Part shown: positions 25,701 to 32,990 of the stretch, piece after piece
How the letters are laid out: the number at the start of each line of letters is the position of its first letter
How positions within the stretch are numbered: position 1 is the first letter of the stretch
Notes under the pieces: model-generated
Told to the model about the DNA's origin: nothing
Databases searched by the model: none
The model's input: the letters and a program-made list of their open reading frames with translations, nothing else
Source of the DNA: a bacterium
Lineage (GTDB): Bacteria > Verrucomicrobiota > Verrucomicrobiia > Limisphaerales > RI-55
Direction: 5' to 3'
Length of the DNA: 64,000 nt
Assembly (NCBI GenBank): GCA_016124235.1
Contig: WGOC01000031.1
Location: forward strand, 1 to 64,000
Position numbers and translations under genes: made by a program

Positions 25701-28638
25701 TGGGCGCGTTCTGCTGGTTGAACGTCTGGTCCGGAAACGCCTGGCTGGCACCGCCGTTTATGCCGGACGTGATTTCCGAGCGGGAACCATACGGGCTGAG
25801 GAGAATGGCACCAATGCCATGATAACTTCCGTTGGTGACCGTGGTCGCCGTGACAAACCCCTGTGAGTAGTTCGTTTGCCAGAACCCGGTGTTGAACCAG
25901 TTGGAAACGGTCAGCCACATCTCAGGGTCGGCCGTCTGGATTTGCGTGCGGTAAGAAAGGTAGTTGTTCTGGTTCAGCCGTACCAGGTTGTTGGTCCCCG
26001 CCAGATGTATCAACTTCACGGCCGACACCGCGTTCGTCCGGAAGAAGCTTTCGATCACACCGTGCTCGGCGGCCGACCCCGAAACCGTGTAGATGTTCCG
26101 GTAGTCCCAGTGGGCCGATTCGTAATCCTGCCAGGAATCGGCCTTCGCCGTTCCGTTGTAGATATTCACCGAGGTCGCGCTCGGAATGTCCAGGTGCGCT
26201 TCCACCGGGATCACATTGCCGCCGTTGACGAGGTTGCCTGATCCGTCCCGTTTCGGTTTGAGCATGGCAAAACCAAACTGGAAGGAGCCGAGGGTCTTCA
26301 CCTTGTGCAGGTCCTGCAACCAGGTGCCGAAGCTCCCGTCGCGCTCATAGAACGACATGCCCATCAGATGCAGCGCCGTTCCCAGGTACACCTCGGGGTC
26401 GCGCGCCGATTCCGGCAGGGCCGGTGAGTTCTTCTCGAACTGCCACAGCTCCTCCGCATGCACCCGCAACATCCTTGGCGTGGTCCGGCCCGCCTCCAGG
26501 CAGAAGGCCACCATGTCACCCTTCCTGATTGCCGTATCCGTGTTGTTGTACTCCTGCCCAAGTTTCGCCTGGCCGGGACTGTCGTACAGATATTCCCAGA
26601 AATTCGTGACAAATGTCGGGGCCGAATAACTCGTGCCCAGCGTTTTCAACCGGCGGTAGATCACCTGGTAGCCCAGTTTGTCATCGGTGCTGTACAGCGT
26701 GTTGGTCGCCGCCTGGACGTAGGTGATGTTGCCGCCGAAGGTCGTCCGGTTGGTGATGCCCGGATGCAGCGCCGCCAGCGACAGGATCATCTGGTGCTGG
26801 TTGTTGGTGCCCACCTGTTGGAACCGCAGCAGCAACCGGCGGTTCAGAATGTCGGCGACCTTCAGTTCACCGCTGTCCACGTACCGGTTGGTATTGCTCA
26901 GGCTGTAGACGTGGAGCTGGATGGTATTGAACCAGTTGGTCGTGGCCTGAAAGCTTTCCTTGATGGTGGGGGTGTTCGTCAGGCTGAAAGGCCGTGCAAA
27001 ATCATCCCAGCGCGCGACGTTGTTTTTTCGTTGTTCCCGTTTGATGCCCACATCATCCAGTGACAGACCGGGTGAGCCAGTTTCGATGGCGTTCTGGACA
27101 AACTTGGGAAACAGGATCGTTGCTTGATCGGTGTCCGGAGCGAGGGACATGATCGCCGGGTCCTGTTCCAGATAGTGGCTCATCCATTTGTAGCCAGAAT
27201 TGTAACTGGCAGGCATCAGATCATAGAGGTTGAAGCCTTCCTCGATGCGGATGTCCTTGATCCACGGAAACACATGCACCCACCGGCTTTCACCCGCGAT
27301 GTACGCAGCCACCCACGGGTAGTTGACCGGCACCAGGTGCGGCAGATTGTTGGTCGTGCCACCAGCCAGGATCGCCCCCTTGACCTGCACGCCCAGCATC
27401 CTGCTGATCTGCACATCCAGCATCTTTTCCCCGTCGACGGCAGGAAAAACGAACGTCGCGGGAACGCCCGCCTGGCGCAGCAGGTAAACCAGCAGGGCGC
27501 ATTGTTCCACGGGTGACCCCTGGCCTTCCTGGAATACACCCAGGGCGCTGCGATTGATGCCGCTCAGACTGATCGAAGCCGACTGATTGTGATTGGTGTC
27601 ATAGTCAATGGCGTCGGTCGTCTCGATCTCGTTCACGACATAGTTGGCCAGCGCCAGCGGATCGTTCCCCATGTCCGAAACAAACCGGTCGAGGATCGGA
27701 TGCCGCCGCAGTTCAGGGGTGTGATCCAGGGTGGTGTACTGGCTGGTGCTGCCAAAGCTGATTGCTGGAATGGTGGCTTTTACCGCCAGCAGTTCCTCCA
27801 GCGATTTGCCATAATAAATCGACGGCAGTGGTGACCCATCGAAGTGCGGCTGATCCAACAGGCCGGCGCGCCAGCCCGGTCTTTGGTCGAATTCAATGGT
27901 GTAAGTCTCGCCCCAGTATCCACTGCCATTGCTGAGGGTGGTCAGCCAGGCACCGCCTGCGTAGCCGATGGTGGAAACACTGAACAGGTAGTTGGTGGCC
28001 GTCGAGGACGCACGGTGGGTGATGAGATAGGAGGTCCCGACTTGCTCGCCCCAGCGCGAACTGGACAGTCTGGAAACCGTTGTGGTCAGACCATACGCCG
28101 TGGCGGTGACCGTGTAGCCGTTGTTCGCAAACACGGTCCATTCGGCAGTCTGGTTTTCCACCGGAATGCTGAGAGGCAGCGAACCGATGTAGGCTCCGGT
28201 GCTTCGATTGCGGATGTCGACGTAGATGTCCGGAAAGTTCGTGTAGTCGTTGGCTCCGGCATAGAGACCAAACCGGTAATCCCGGTCGAGGTACATCGGA
28301 CTGGCTCCCACCCGCCCGCCGAAGGCGACCATCGGATTCTTGTATTGAATGCGCAGCGCCATGTTGGTGGAGCTGGCCGGTTGCGTGGCGTTGTAATGAT
28401 ACAGCGTTGTGGTCCAGGTGTTGGCGGGAAAAAGGTTGGTGACATTTCCGCCGATTCCATCCAGTTCGATGCCCGTCTGGTAGTCCAGCGGAATAACAAA
28501 TGAATGATAGGTCTCGTTGGTTCCCGTCCCCCGGTAAAAGCGGCCACCGCGCGGCACCGAACTGGCCGCCTGGGCGGTGGATTGGAACAGCGAAAGTCCG
28601 CATGCTGCCATCACGGCAAATCGAAACATCCCCTTCAT
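19738..28638 (-). CDS. Giant RHS/YD-repeat polymorphic toxin with nuclease tip
   Basis: A 2966-residue exported protein. Signal peptide at about 1-24. A transglutaminase-like domain follows (about 280-470) with SPVEQCALLVYLLRQAGVPATFV (Cys380) and WVHVFPW. Then comes a linker and a long array of YD repeats (from about 1120, for example YDVFGRIAEAYTGDGRRLYYDYDEYGDL). The RHS core is GARPYNPETGSFESFDPV plus INGFDPDGRF. The variable tip ends with ARGHLLGRQLGGSGTDVRNLV (RGH at about 2879-2881), matching the DNA/RNA non-specific endonuclease (Endonuclea_NS_2) pattern. The shell should encapsulate the nuclease. The SUKH immunity gene starts 3 bp later. Confidence 0.92.
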   Translation of the reverse strand: MKGMFRFAVMAACGLSLFQSTAQAASSVPRGGRFYRGTGTNETYHSFVIPLDYQTGIELDGIGGNVTNLFPANTWTTTLYHYNATQPASSTNMALRIQYKNPMVAFGGRVGASPMYLDRDYRFGLYAGANDYTNFPDIYVDIRNRSTGAYIGSLPLSIPVENQTAEWTVFANNGYTVTATAYGLTTTVSRLSSSRWGEQVGTSYLITHRASSTATNYLFSVSTIGYAGGAWLTTLSNGSGYWGETYTIEFDQRPGWRAGLLDQPHFDGSPLPSIYYGKSLEELLAVKATIPAISFGSTSQYTTLDHTPELRRHPILDRFVSDMGNDPLALANYVVNEIETTDAIDYDTNHNQSASISLSGINRSALGVFQEGQGSPVEQCALLVYLLRQAGVPATFVFPAVDGEKMLDVQISRMLGVQVKGAILAGGTTNNLPHLVPVNYPWVAAYIAGESRWVHVFPWIKDIRIEEGFNLYDLMPASYNSGYKWMSHYLEQDPAIMSLAPDTDQATILFPKFVQNAIETGSPGLSLDDVGIKREQRKNNVARWDDFARPFSLTNTPTIKESFQATTNWFNTIQLHVYSLSNTNRYVDSGELKVADILNRRLLLRFQQVGTNNQHQMILSLAALHPGITNRTTFGGNITYVQAATNTLYSTDDKLGYQVIYRRLKTLGTSYSAPTFVTNFWEYLYDSPGQAKLGQEYNNTDTAIRKGDMVAFCLEAGRTTPRMLRVHAEELWQFEKNSPALPESARDPEVYLGTALHLMGMSFYERDGSFGTWLQDLHKVKTLGSFQFGFAMLKPKRDGSGNLVNGGNVIPVEAHLDIPSATSVNIYNGTAKADSWQDYESAHWDYRNIYTVSGSAAEHGVIESFFRTNAVSAVKLIHLAGTNNLVRLNQNNYLSYRTQIQTADPEMWLTVSNWFNTGFWQTNYSQGFVTATTVTNGSYHGIGAILLSPYGSRSEITSGINGGASQAFPDQTFNQQNAPNWRLKSAPDGSESLYTFAQNGINTDNFGSYVASQYQERSTFDGLSSQYSDPALSYQASRVNTLFGASSPTLQSAYSSGENSGLLDTHRSFWADRAQNVYDPVNAITGEHYVDAVDLSLNGPMPLQVRRNYSSLDVVSQQFGYGWKMSLAPNLTIITNGLIYAAEPDGSVLAYTPSSTNSSIWLPKVADNPQINNLSPAGVNSLGNRLNSYIKYQLISGTNVYQLFSADGGIRRYEVRSYETDPLFTHQHPYLAKWQDNRGNYFTFSYQEDITLPGFGQVRRVQSSNGDFLGFYYDVFGRIAEAYTGDGRRLYYDYDEYGDLTHVTLPDASELEYEYRRDSYVTNSITHWYSTHLISAEDRPDGRVLENVYDSNRRVITQKSTVGPDMETYTNAVFVYANNFNSATPDSLVAGYTLVLDAYGRTNRYDYTNSLITKITDPLGQYEQRDWYWSTDGSGGVARNLKSQRDKRGLVTEYKYDGLGNATNVTLRGNLTGGTSTNETFVTVMTYTNAILLSSSNSVGLVTKYLYSDTNYPYLPTRVQSWSSNTLVSVTTNIYYATNSGSWFARGLPAQTIRAYGTSDAATNLWLHNVQGRLTRETRQTGTTDPAVVHNFFYNARGELVEQTDAAGRTNRYDYDGLGRLKWHETIETNGVQLAGEYSYYNDNGELVWRDGPAYDPEDYVWRDYDGAGRPLAEVHWRAQAKTDGSGVEAPAGDAVYASSFSEHDLFGNLTRTVDPRGVITTNTWDSIGRLLTRKIIDTNGTVLSTNGYAYEPGGLVWKQTNALGGITETLYNSTGQPTWRKFPDGSTNGWRYYLDGRVQKEFQRNGAYWLTTYDDANRATTRVFNTSGGTPLATNVTVLDRRGNTFIRVDAGGNSFTNVFDGLDRLKSTAGPIVVETNSVPGPGTPVPVQQSTTNYFDASGVVTTNVNALGDKSITWTDALGRVNRTEIRNASNTLVRETGYLYATNHHGVTVTNGSGSSAILSTTFTDNDGNTVLDVGYPYSNMRQFTRNTFDLAGNRIGAVRSSITNSSLTDWATTTFSYDGMNRLRSRTDRDNALTTFDYDPMGNLTNRVMPGGLKWNATYDNAGQMLQDWIIGADGSGTRTNSRTYYATGNSSAGLLETRTNGRGITCTYTYDDWLRPATNTLAPSIYAFGLSTVWQYDVRGFATNITEQNINDISGTHPRVVTRRYDSAGQLTVESISLDDDPISAASLGWDAAGRRSALNFSAFKYSYGWRADGSLGSVVTSSGAGSYSYNSAGILTNRTAAGRSMTVTALDGDGRPLSIATKLNAATKLTEALSWTDDGLLSAHTLAREDFTDSRQYFYSNQSRRLAEERLNIDGTKRWTNSFIYDGGAAGGLGTLTKMGAPTTTLAGWSGALDAFSRINNETNNSIRRMAYGRVNGQATVSATLDGSPQAVTLRLVDAPDSQWPYQWRSMLEIAPGTHQLQVSAIHPSGQFTTNATSSFTNNAGGELITNLYSRAGMVTRRIWKNAAGTATNRTQILYWDAKLRLFQLLDYDAAQNGYVWLADYDGLDRRLRTRWYAMTNGVAQISGVTPKTISEYYDPQVEFLELGATVDGVTTWKLYGPDANGKYGGQNGTGGLDAIVAGAGEFRPVIGDARGNVLGAVTNGTAINWFGARPTGYGAVPGHRPLPLGHGGDLAQASAWRGRPVDITGFVNLGARPYNPETGSFESFDPVWNARDPGGYSFAGGDPINGFDPDGRFAVGQFRDQTIGRFYETVGAAQSLWGTVEGLYNMASHPIQTAEGLYSAATNPGRTYDAITDALGDTMYRYDQSRQGLGDDPYYHYQVDGAIKLEVAMAVLTGGVGEARNLRYADEIAEVGNLGIEGRINYGALDSLGRPTGVSATITEDMLGTGTRASQSITPPGYVVDAELARGHLLGRQLGGSGTDVRNLVTIYQNPANHPVMSGIEGQVRAAVQGGQVVDYSAFPVYEGANVVPRGITITGQGSGGFNTAVTVLNRGN

Positions 28639-28661
28639 GATTTTCCTCCTGGTTGCTCTGC

Positions 28662-29102
28662 TCAGTTGATCGTTGAACCGTTGGCCGGGCTGTCAATCGT
28701 GATCGTCAGCAAACCGGCGTTCGTGCTCGATGGTTGCGCGTCCTGCCAGTTGTCAACCCCGTCTCCGTCCCAGTCCAGGCCCACCGACGCCTGCACAAAA
28801 CCGGCCTTCGTGACATCCATCAACACCGTGAAATTGGTCTGCCCCAGGCTGCCGATCAGGTGCAGCGTCCACGGAAAGGCCGGGTCACCCAGCACCGGCG
28901 TCCGGTACAGCTCGTAGTTCGCGTAGCTGACCCCGTTGGTGACCTTCACCGAAAACTGGTTCGTGCTTGTCTGCGTGATCGTCAGCCCCGGCGTCGGCGG
29001 GGACTGCGCCTGCGTCTTCCACGCGATGGCCAGCAAGATCAACAAGCCGGCAACGCCCGCGCCGGCCCGCCAGGCCAGCCGTCGATTGATTGGGTTGCTC
29101 AT
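28662..29102 (-). CDS. Secreted protein with a calcium-binding-type motif, upstream of the RHS giant
   Basis: A 146-residue protein with an N-terminal membrane anchor or signal (AGAGVAGLLILLAIAWKTQAQS), a domain starting LTITQTSTNQFSVKVTNGVSYANYELYRTPVLGD, and a DWDGDGVDNWQDAQP motif typical of calcium-binding thrombospondin-3-like loops. It lies 23 bp upstream of the RHS gene in the same direction. A role in export or surface presentation of the RHS protein is possible but inferred from context. Confidence 0.7.
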   Translation of the reverse strand: MSNPINRRLAWRAGAGVAGLLILLAIAWKTQAQSPPTPGLTITQTSTNQFSVKVTNGVSYANYELYRTPVLGDPAFPWTLHLIGSLGQTNFTVLMDVTKAGFVQASVGLDWDGDGVDNWQDAQPSSTNAGLLTITIDSPANGSTIN

Positions 29103-29258
29103 GGTGATTCCTCTGTTCAGTTCTTTGTCTTCTCTATCCCTTGTCCATTACTGATGAACGCCTTTGTGCTCCGGACACACAGTTCAGTCAAGCGAAACCT
29201 CTGACCGAAACGCAATTTCATCACACATACGTTATGATCGTCGGCGCACTTTGCCAGG

Positions 29259-29471
29259 GTGCGTCGAAACCTGGACCGGCAACTCGCAACTTTTTTGAAG
29301 AAACGTCGAGGAGCGCTCTCATACGCGGAGTTTGCCAGGCTTACGGGCGTGTCCCACACCACGCTGCACCGGATCGAAAAACGTGAGCATCACATCACCC
29401 TCGACAAACTCCAAACCATCCTTTCCCGCTTGAAGGTCCGGTTGAAGGATGTTTTCCCGGATGAGTATTAA
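29259..29471 (+). CDS. XRE-family helix-turn-helix regulator
   Basis: A 70-residue protein that is almost entirely one HTH_XRE domain: LATFLKKRRGALSYAEFARLTGVSHTTLHRIEKREHHITLDKLQTILSRL. Start GTG at 29,259. It is divergent from the RHS operon and separated from it by about 156 bp. Control of the toxin operon is a reasonable inference. No obvious toxin partner of a TA pair lies next to it. Confidence 0.82.
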   Translation: MRRNLDRQLATFLKKRRGALSYAEFARLTGVSHTTLHRIEKREHHITLDKLQTILSRLKVRLKDVFPDEY

Positions 29472-29564
29472 TTCCCCACATCTGCCGCGTCGTAACCGAT
29501 AAAACAAGCCCGGCCGCATCACGCAACCGGGCTTCATTGTTTCCCAACTGGCTCGACTGAAGTC

Positions 29565-30302
29565 CTAACTGGTTCCCTGCGCCTGCTGGATCCGGTCCAG
29601 GATTTCCTGCGCCGTCAGCTTGGCGGCGGGGTTGTCGCTGTGTTGATCGACCAGGTCGGAGATCACGGCAAACACACCGGCCTCCTTCTGGTGTTCCATC
29701 AGCCATTTCACGAACTGACCGTCCGCCGCCTGACCCTGTGGCGTGGTTTCAAGGATCGCTCGGGCGGTCTCGACGCCCTGCACCAACGCCTCGTTGACCT
29801 TCTTGTTCCGCACCTGCCGATAACCGTGATACAACCCACCCAGGGCGAGCGCGATCAGTCCACCGAGTCCGGGCACGAACGTGTTGGTGATCGTTGCCGC
29901 TCCCTGAATGAACGACTCGGCCGCCGGTTTCTCGACGAGGTTCGTCACCGGCACCTCGACCACGTTGGTCTCGTAAACCGGCACGAAGTTCGTTTGCAAT
30001 TGCGTCACGATATTGGTCGCGATCGGTTCCACGGTCGCGTGACCCGTCACCACACCCGACAACGCATTCGTGGCGAGGACCACGTTGGTCCGTTCGATGA
30101 TCGTCGGCACGTAGTTGGTGACGACCACGGTGTTGGTGTAGACATGCACGACCGGTTGTTGTTCCATCGTCACCTGCTGATCGTAGGCGCGATCGAGCGT
30201 CGAGCACGCCGGCAACAAACCCAGCGCCCCCACGATCGCCACCGCGACGAATCCCAATTTCAACTTCTGACTTCCAGCTCCTGACTTCGGATTTCTCTTC
30301 AT
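29565..30302 (-). CDS. Phage-module lipoprotein with internal membrane segment
   Basis: A 245-residue protein with a lipoprotein signal (GFVAVAIVGALGLLPACSTLD, lipobox LPAC), a long threonine/asparagine/valine-rich stretch with repeated TNVV/TNIV units (about 50-140), a hydrophobic helix FVPGLGGLIALALGGLYHGYRQV, and a helical C-terminus. It lies 38 bp downstream of a small single-span protein. The pair resembles a cell-envelope (spanin or holin-like) unit at the end of phage late operons, but no lysin accompanies it. That role is inference. Confidence 0.6.
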   Translation of the reverse strand: MKRNPKSGAGSQKLKLGFVAVAIVGALGLLPACSTLDRAYDQQVTMEQQPVVHVYTNTVVVTNYVPTIIERTNVVLATNALSGVVTGHATVEPIATNIVTQLQTNFVPVYETNVVEVPVTNLVEKPAAESFIQGAATITNTFVPGLGGLIALALGGLYHGYRQVRNKKVNEALVQGVETARAILETTPQGQAADGQFVKWLMEHQKEAGVFAVISDLVDQHSDNPAAKLTAQEILDRIQQAQGTS

Positions 30303-30340
30303 TCTTCTTCCTTTCGTTTGGTTGTTTACCTGTCCACTGA

Positions 30341-30673
30341 TCACTGCTGGCTGATCACTGAAAATTTCTGGCCCCTTCGTTCCTCGCGGCAGAGTTTGAG
30401 TTCGTCCCGGCACTCCTCGAGCACGCGGGAGTTGTTATCGAGACAGACCATGAGTTTCACATTTGCGGCGCTTTGTTCCGCCACGATGCCGCGCAAACTC
30501 GATTGATAGTCTTCCCGCGCTTGTTTGTGATCGGCGATGAGGCGCTCGTGCTGGCGCACGAAGTAACGCATCGTGCAAACGGCGAAGCACCCGAGGACGA
30601 TCAGGCTGGCGATGAAGAGCCAGCGATCGTTCTGCCGGGCGGCCTGGGCGGTGAGTTCAACGAGTTGTTCCAT
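30341..30673 (-). CDS. Single-span membrane protein with coiled coil
   Basis: A 110-residue protein: short N-terminus, one transmembrane helix (WLFIASLIVLGCFAVCTM, about 19-36), then a charged helical region with heptad character (RQHERLIADHKQAREDYQSSLRGIVAEQ) and two cysteines. This topology matches inner-membrane spanins (Rz) and some holins. It directly follows the fibre gene and precedes the lipoprotein gene; an Rz/Rz1-like pairing is possible but unproven. The last codons derive from an intergenic stutter repeat (CACTGATCACTG). Confidence 0.55.
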   Translation of the reverse strand: MEQLVELTAQAARQNDRWLFIASLIVLGCFAVCTMRYFVRQHERLIADHKQAREDYQSSLRGIVAEQSAANVKLMVCLDNNSRVLEECRDELKLCREERRGQKFSVISQQ

Positions 30674-30676
30674 GGT

Positions 30677-31807
30677 TCACCTCACGTTCGCATCCACCTC
30701 GAACCGACCGCCGCCCGTCAGGAAGGTGATGTTCGCACCGGCACTCTTGTTGGCCATCGTCGAGCCGTAAAGCCGGACGTTCGTCGCTGTACCGGCGTCG
30801 ATCGAAGTCGCTGCTGCCGCACTGGACACCAGCACGCAATCCTTGAGTGTCAGGTCATCGCTGCCATCCGCCTGCACCGCCCGGCCGCCGGCCGCCACCA
30901 ACGTGCTCACGATCCGCGCTCCATTGACGGTCAATGTAAACGGATCCTCGACGAACTGATGGTGCAGTCCGTAGCCAGCGGAAGACTTGATCTCCCGGGC
31001 CGCCACGTCATTGGTCCCGGCGATACAACGCATTCCAACGCCCGCTTCACTGGTGATCGATCCGGCTTCCACTGTGTTGCTCCCGCCACCGAGTTCCACG
31101 CCGTTGCCGCCGGTGGACTTGATTTCGTCGGCCCGGAGAAAGTTTGTGCCGCCGTAAAGCTCCACGGCCCGCGGTCCGCCGGAGTTGATCGTGCTCACGT
31201 GGATGCGCGTGTTGCCATTCGTGCAACGGACGCATCCCTTGCTCCCGGCGCCGATGAACTGCGCGTCGATCGACACGTAAGAACCGCTCTTGCTCACGAC
31301 GATCGCCCAGGACAACGCGTCGGTGCTGTTGTTGATGAACTCCCCGTCACCGGTGATCCGGCAGATGATGTTGCTGTTCGCGCCATTGATCCCGTCGTCA
31401 AAGATGGCGCCACTGGCCGCCGCGGAGTTCACCACCTTGGCACCGGTAATGAAGTGCCAGTTGACGCCGGTCTTTAAAAGATTGCGTTCGTTGTAGGTGC
31501 CCGGCCGCACAATGATCGTGTCACCGTAAGCCGCCGCGTCCTTGGCGGCTGTCAGCGTGAGAAAGGGAAAGCCCGCATCCCCGCGCAAGCCGGTCGTATC
31601 GTTGCCATTGATGGCATCGACCCACAACAGCGAACCCGTCGGCACCGACGCCGGCCCGTCCAAGCTGAGTGGAAACCCACCAGCCGTCGCCCCGTCGTGA
31701 CAGACCAATGTTTTCTTGTCGGTATCAAACGTCACCTCACCCAATGCCCCGGCAAAAGTTGCATGCTGGGCCGTCGTCCCGCGTCTCAATCGAACTTGTT
31801 TTGGCAT
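30677..31807 (-). CDS. Phage fibre/tailspike-like protein with beta-helix
   Basis: A 376-residue protein. The N-terminal 45 residues (QVRLRRGTTAQHATFAGALGEVTFDTDKKTLVCHDG) match the N-terminal domain of phage tropism-determinant and tail fibre proteins. The remainder is a right-handed beta-helix pattern (GDTIIVRPGTYNERNLL, then many NG/GG turn repeats such as FIGAGSKGCVRCTNGNTRI). This should be the receptor-binding structure of the virion. Start ATG 31,807. No reverse transcriptase or template repeat of a diversity-generating retroelement is visible nearby. Confidence 0.78.
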   Translation of the reverse strand: MPKQVRLRRGTTAQHATFAGALGEVTFDTDKKTLVCHDGATAGGFPLSLDGPASVPTGSLLWVDAINGNDTTGLRGDAGFPFLTLTAAKDAAAYGDTIIVRPGTYNERNLLKTGVNWHFITGAKVVNSAAASGAIFDDGINGANSNIICRITGDGEFINNSTDALSWAIVVSKSGSYVSIDAQFIGAGSKGCVRCTNGNTRIHVSTINSGGPRAVELYGGTNFLRADEIKSTGGNGVELGGGSNTVEAGSITSEAGVGMRCIAGTNDVAAREIKSSAGYGLHHQFVEDPFTLTVNGARIVSTLVAAGGRAVQADGSDDLTLKDCVLVSSAAAATSIDAGTATNVRLYGSTMANKSAGANITFLTGGGRFEVDANVR

Positions 31808-31856
31808 AAATAAAATCTCCACTGACTGAACACTGATCACTGATCACTTCGCAGTT

Positions 31857-32324
31857 CTAACTCTGCCAGTCTTCAAACAACGTCGCGCCCGTCAAATCAC
31901 CCCAATCCTCGGCGAGCGTGAACACCGTCAGATCGCCCCAGTCCTCGCCGTAGCTTCGGCGCCCCTGGATCGTCCAGAACGTCCCGGTCGGATCCAGCCG
32001 GGCGGCAATCACTTCGCGGCGGAGCCCGGTCAAGACCTCGATCACATAATCCCCGGCACCCGGCATCGGCACGTCCTGCAGTTCACGGGCGCGGATCAGC
32101 AATCGTTCGTCGCCCACCTGGACGGAGGAGCCATCGATGTCGCCCGACCGATACGCCGCCACCAACGCCTTCACCCCGGCAGTGAGTGAAGCCGGCGAAA
32201 GCAAACCAGTGCCCGCACTCGACTCCGTCTTGTAGAAGACACAATCGCGGACCAGCTCAGCGACCCGGTCAAACAACCGGTCCAGCTGCCGCGTCAGGAT
32301 GGCTTTGAATCTGATTGCACTCAC
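31857..32324 (-). CDS. Putative phage neck / head-tail connector protein
   Basis: A 155-residue protein. The central part ERLLIRARELQDVPMPGAGDYVIEV followed by RLDPTGTFWTIQGRR resembles small head-tail joining proteins that contain a D-x-x-x-x-P-x-x-GD segment. The C-terminus has three near-repeats of the type EDWGDLT. Assignment rests on this resemblance and on location between the fibre and another connector-like gene. Confidence 0.55.
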   Translation of the reverse strand: MSAIRFKAILTRQLDRLFDRVAELVRDCVFYKTESSAGTGLLSPASLTAGVKALVAAYRSGDIDGSSVQVGDERLLIRARELQDVPMPGAGDYVIEVLTGLRREVIAARLDPTGTFWTIQGRRSYGEDWGDLTVFTLAEDWGDLTGATLFEDWQS

Positions 32325-32355
32325 AACTCACTGAAAACTGAACACTGTTTACTTC

Positions 32356-32910
32356 TTAACTCCGCAGGAGTTTCACATTCCCACTATGCCCGCCGATGTA
32401 ATCACCGACCTTCGCCAGCAGGGCACGAACAACTTCACTGGCGATCTGCCGACGTGTCCGGGCATTGAAATCGATGTTCACCGCACCGGTCACGGCGATC
32501 GCCTTCAGCCCCTGGTCATCCGGATCACTCGTGCGATCGTCCTCGATCAATGTCCGCGCCAGTTCGCACGTCGCGTCGACGATGATTTTGGGAACGGTGG
32601 TCTCGTTGAAGAACGGTCCACTGGGCAGACCGGCAAACACGGAGCCGGCGTCGTTATCCGGATCAGGCACCCAACGGCGCGGCCATTGCAGCGCCTGGGT
32701 CGAGAGCCGTCTGAATCCTTTGAAGTGAAACAGCGCGTCGATCAGGCGGGTGGCCATCACGAGCGCGGCTTCCTGCGTCGCCGCATCCGCCTCAGTCCAA
32801 GCAGCAGGATACAGATGCCCAGCGTGATAAGCAGTGCCGTCGGCTGCGTCGGCATAACTATTGGCATCCACCAATCCATCCCCGGTCTCCTTGATCAGCG
32901 TGAGTGGCAT
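32356..32910 (-). CDS. Putative head-tail adaptor (DnaT-like phage family)
   Basis: A 184-residue protein starting MPLTLIKETGDGLVDANSYADAADGTAYHAGHLYP, with RLIDALFHFKGFRRLSTQALQWPRRWVPD. This matches a phage protein family annotated DnaT-like and usually encoded between capsid and tail genes. Probable role: joining the portal to downstream components. It lies between fibre and capsid modules in the minus-strand late cluster. Confidence 0.65.
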   Translation of the reverse strand: MPLTLIKETGDGLVDANSYADAADGTAYHAGHLYPAAWTEADAATQEAALVMATRLIDALFHFKGFRRLSTQALQWPRRWVPDPDNDAGSVFAGLPSGPFFNETTVPKIIVDATCELARTLIEDDRTSDPDDQGLKAIAVTGAVNIDFNARTRRQIASEVVRALLAKVGDYIGGHSGNVKLLRS

Positions 32911-32933
32911 GTTTCAAAATCGTTGTCGCAAGT

Positions 32934-32956
32934 GTAGGACAGGCATCCTGCCTGTC
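32934..32956. repeat. Family A palindromic repeat, copy 2
   Basis: GTAGGACAGGC, ATCCT, GCCTGTC: identical to the copy at 13,157-13,179. It is followed by a TCCGTGTT-type stutter repeat (32,960-32,990). Confidence 0.8.
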
Positions 32957-32990
32957 TTTGATCCGTGTTCCATCCGTGTTAATCCGTGGC

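Noticed and set aside
30677..31807. Diversity-generating retroelement acting on the fibre gene
   Set aside because: The fibre N-terminus resembles tropism-determinant proteins, but no reverse transcriptase, template repeat or accessory gene is present in the window.
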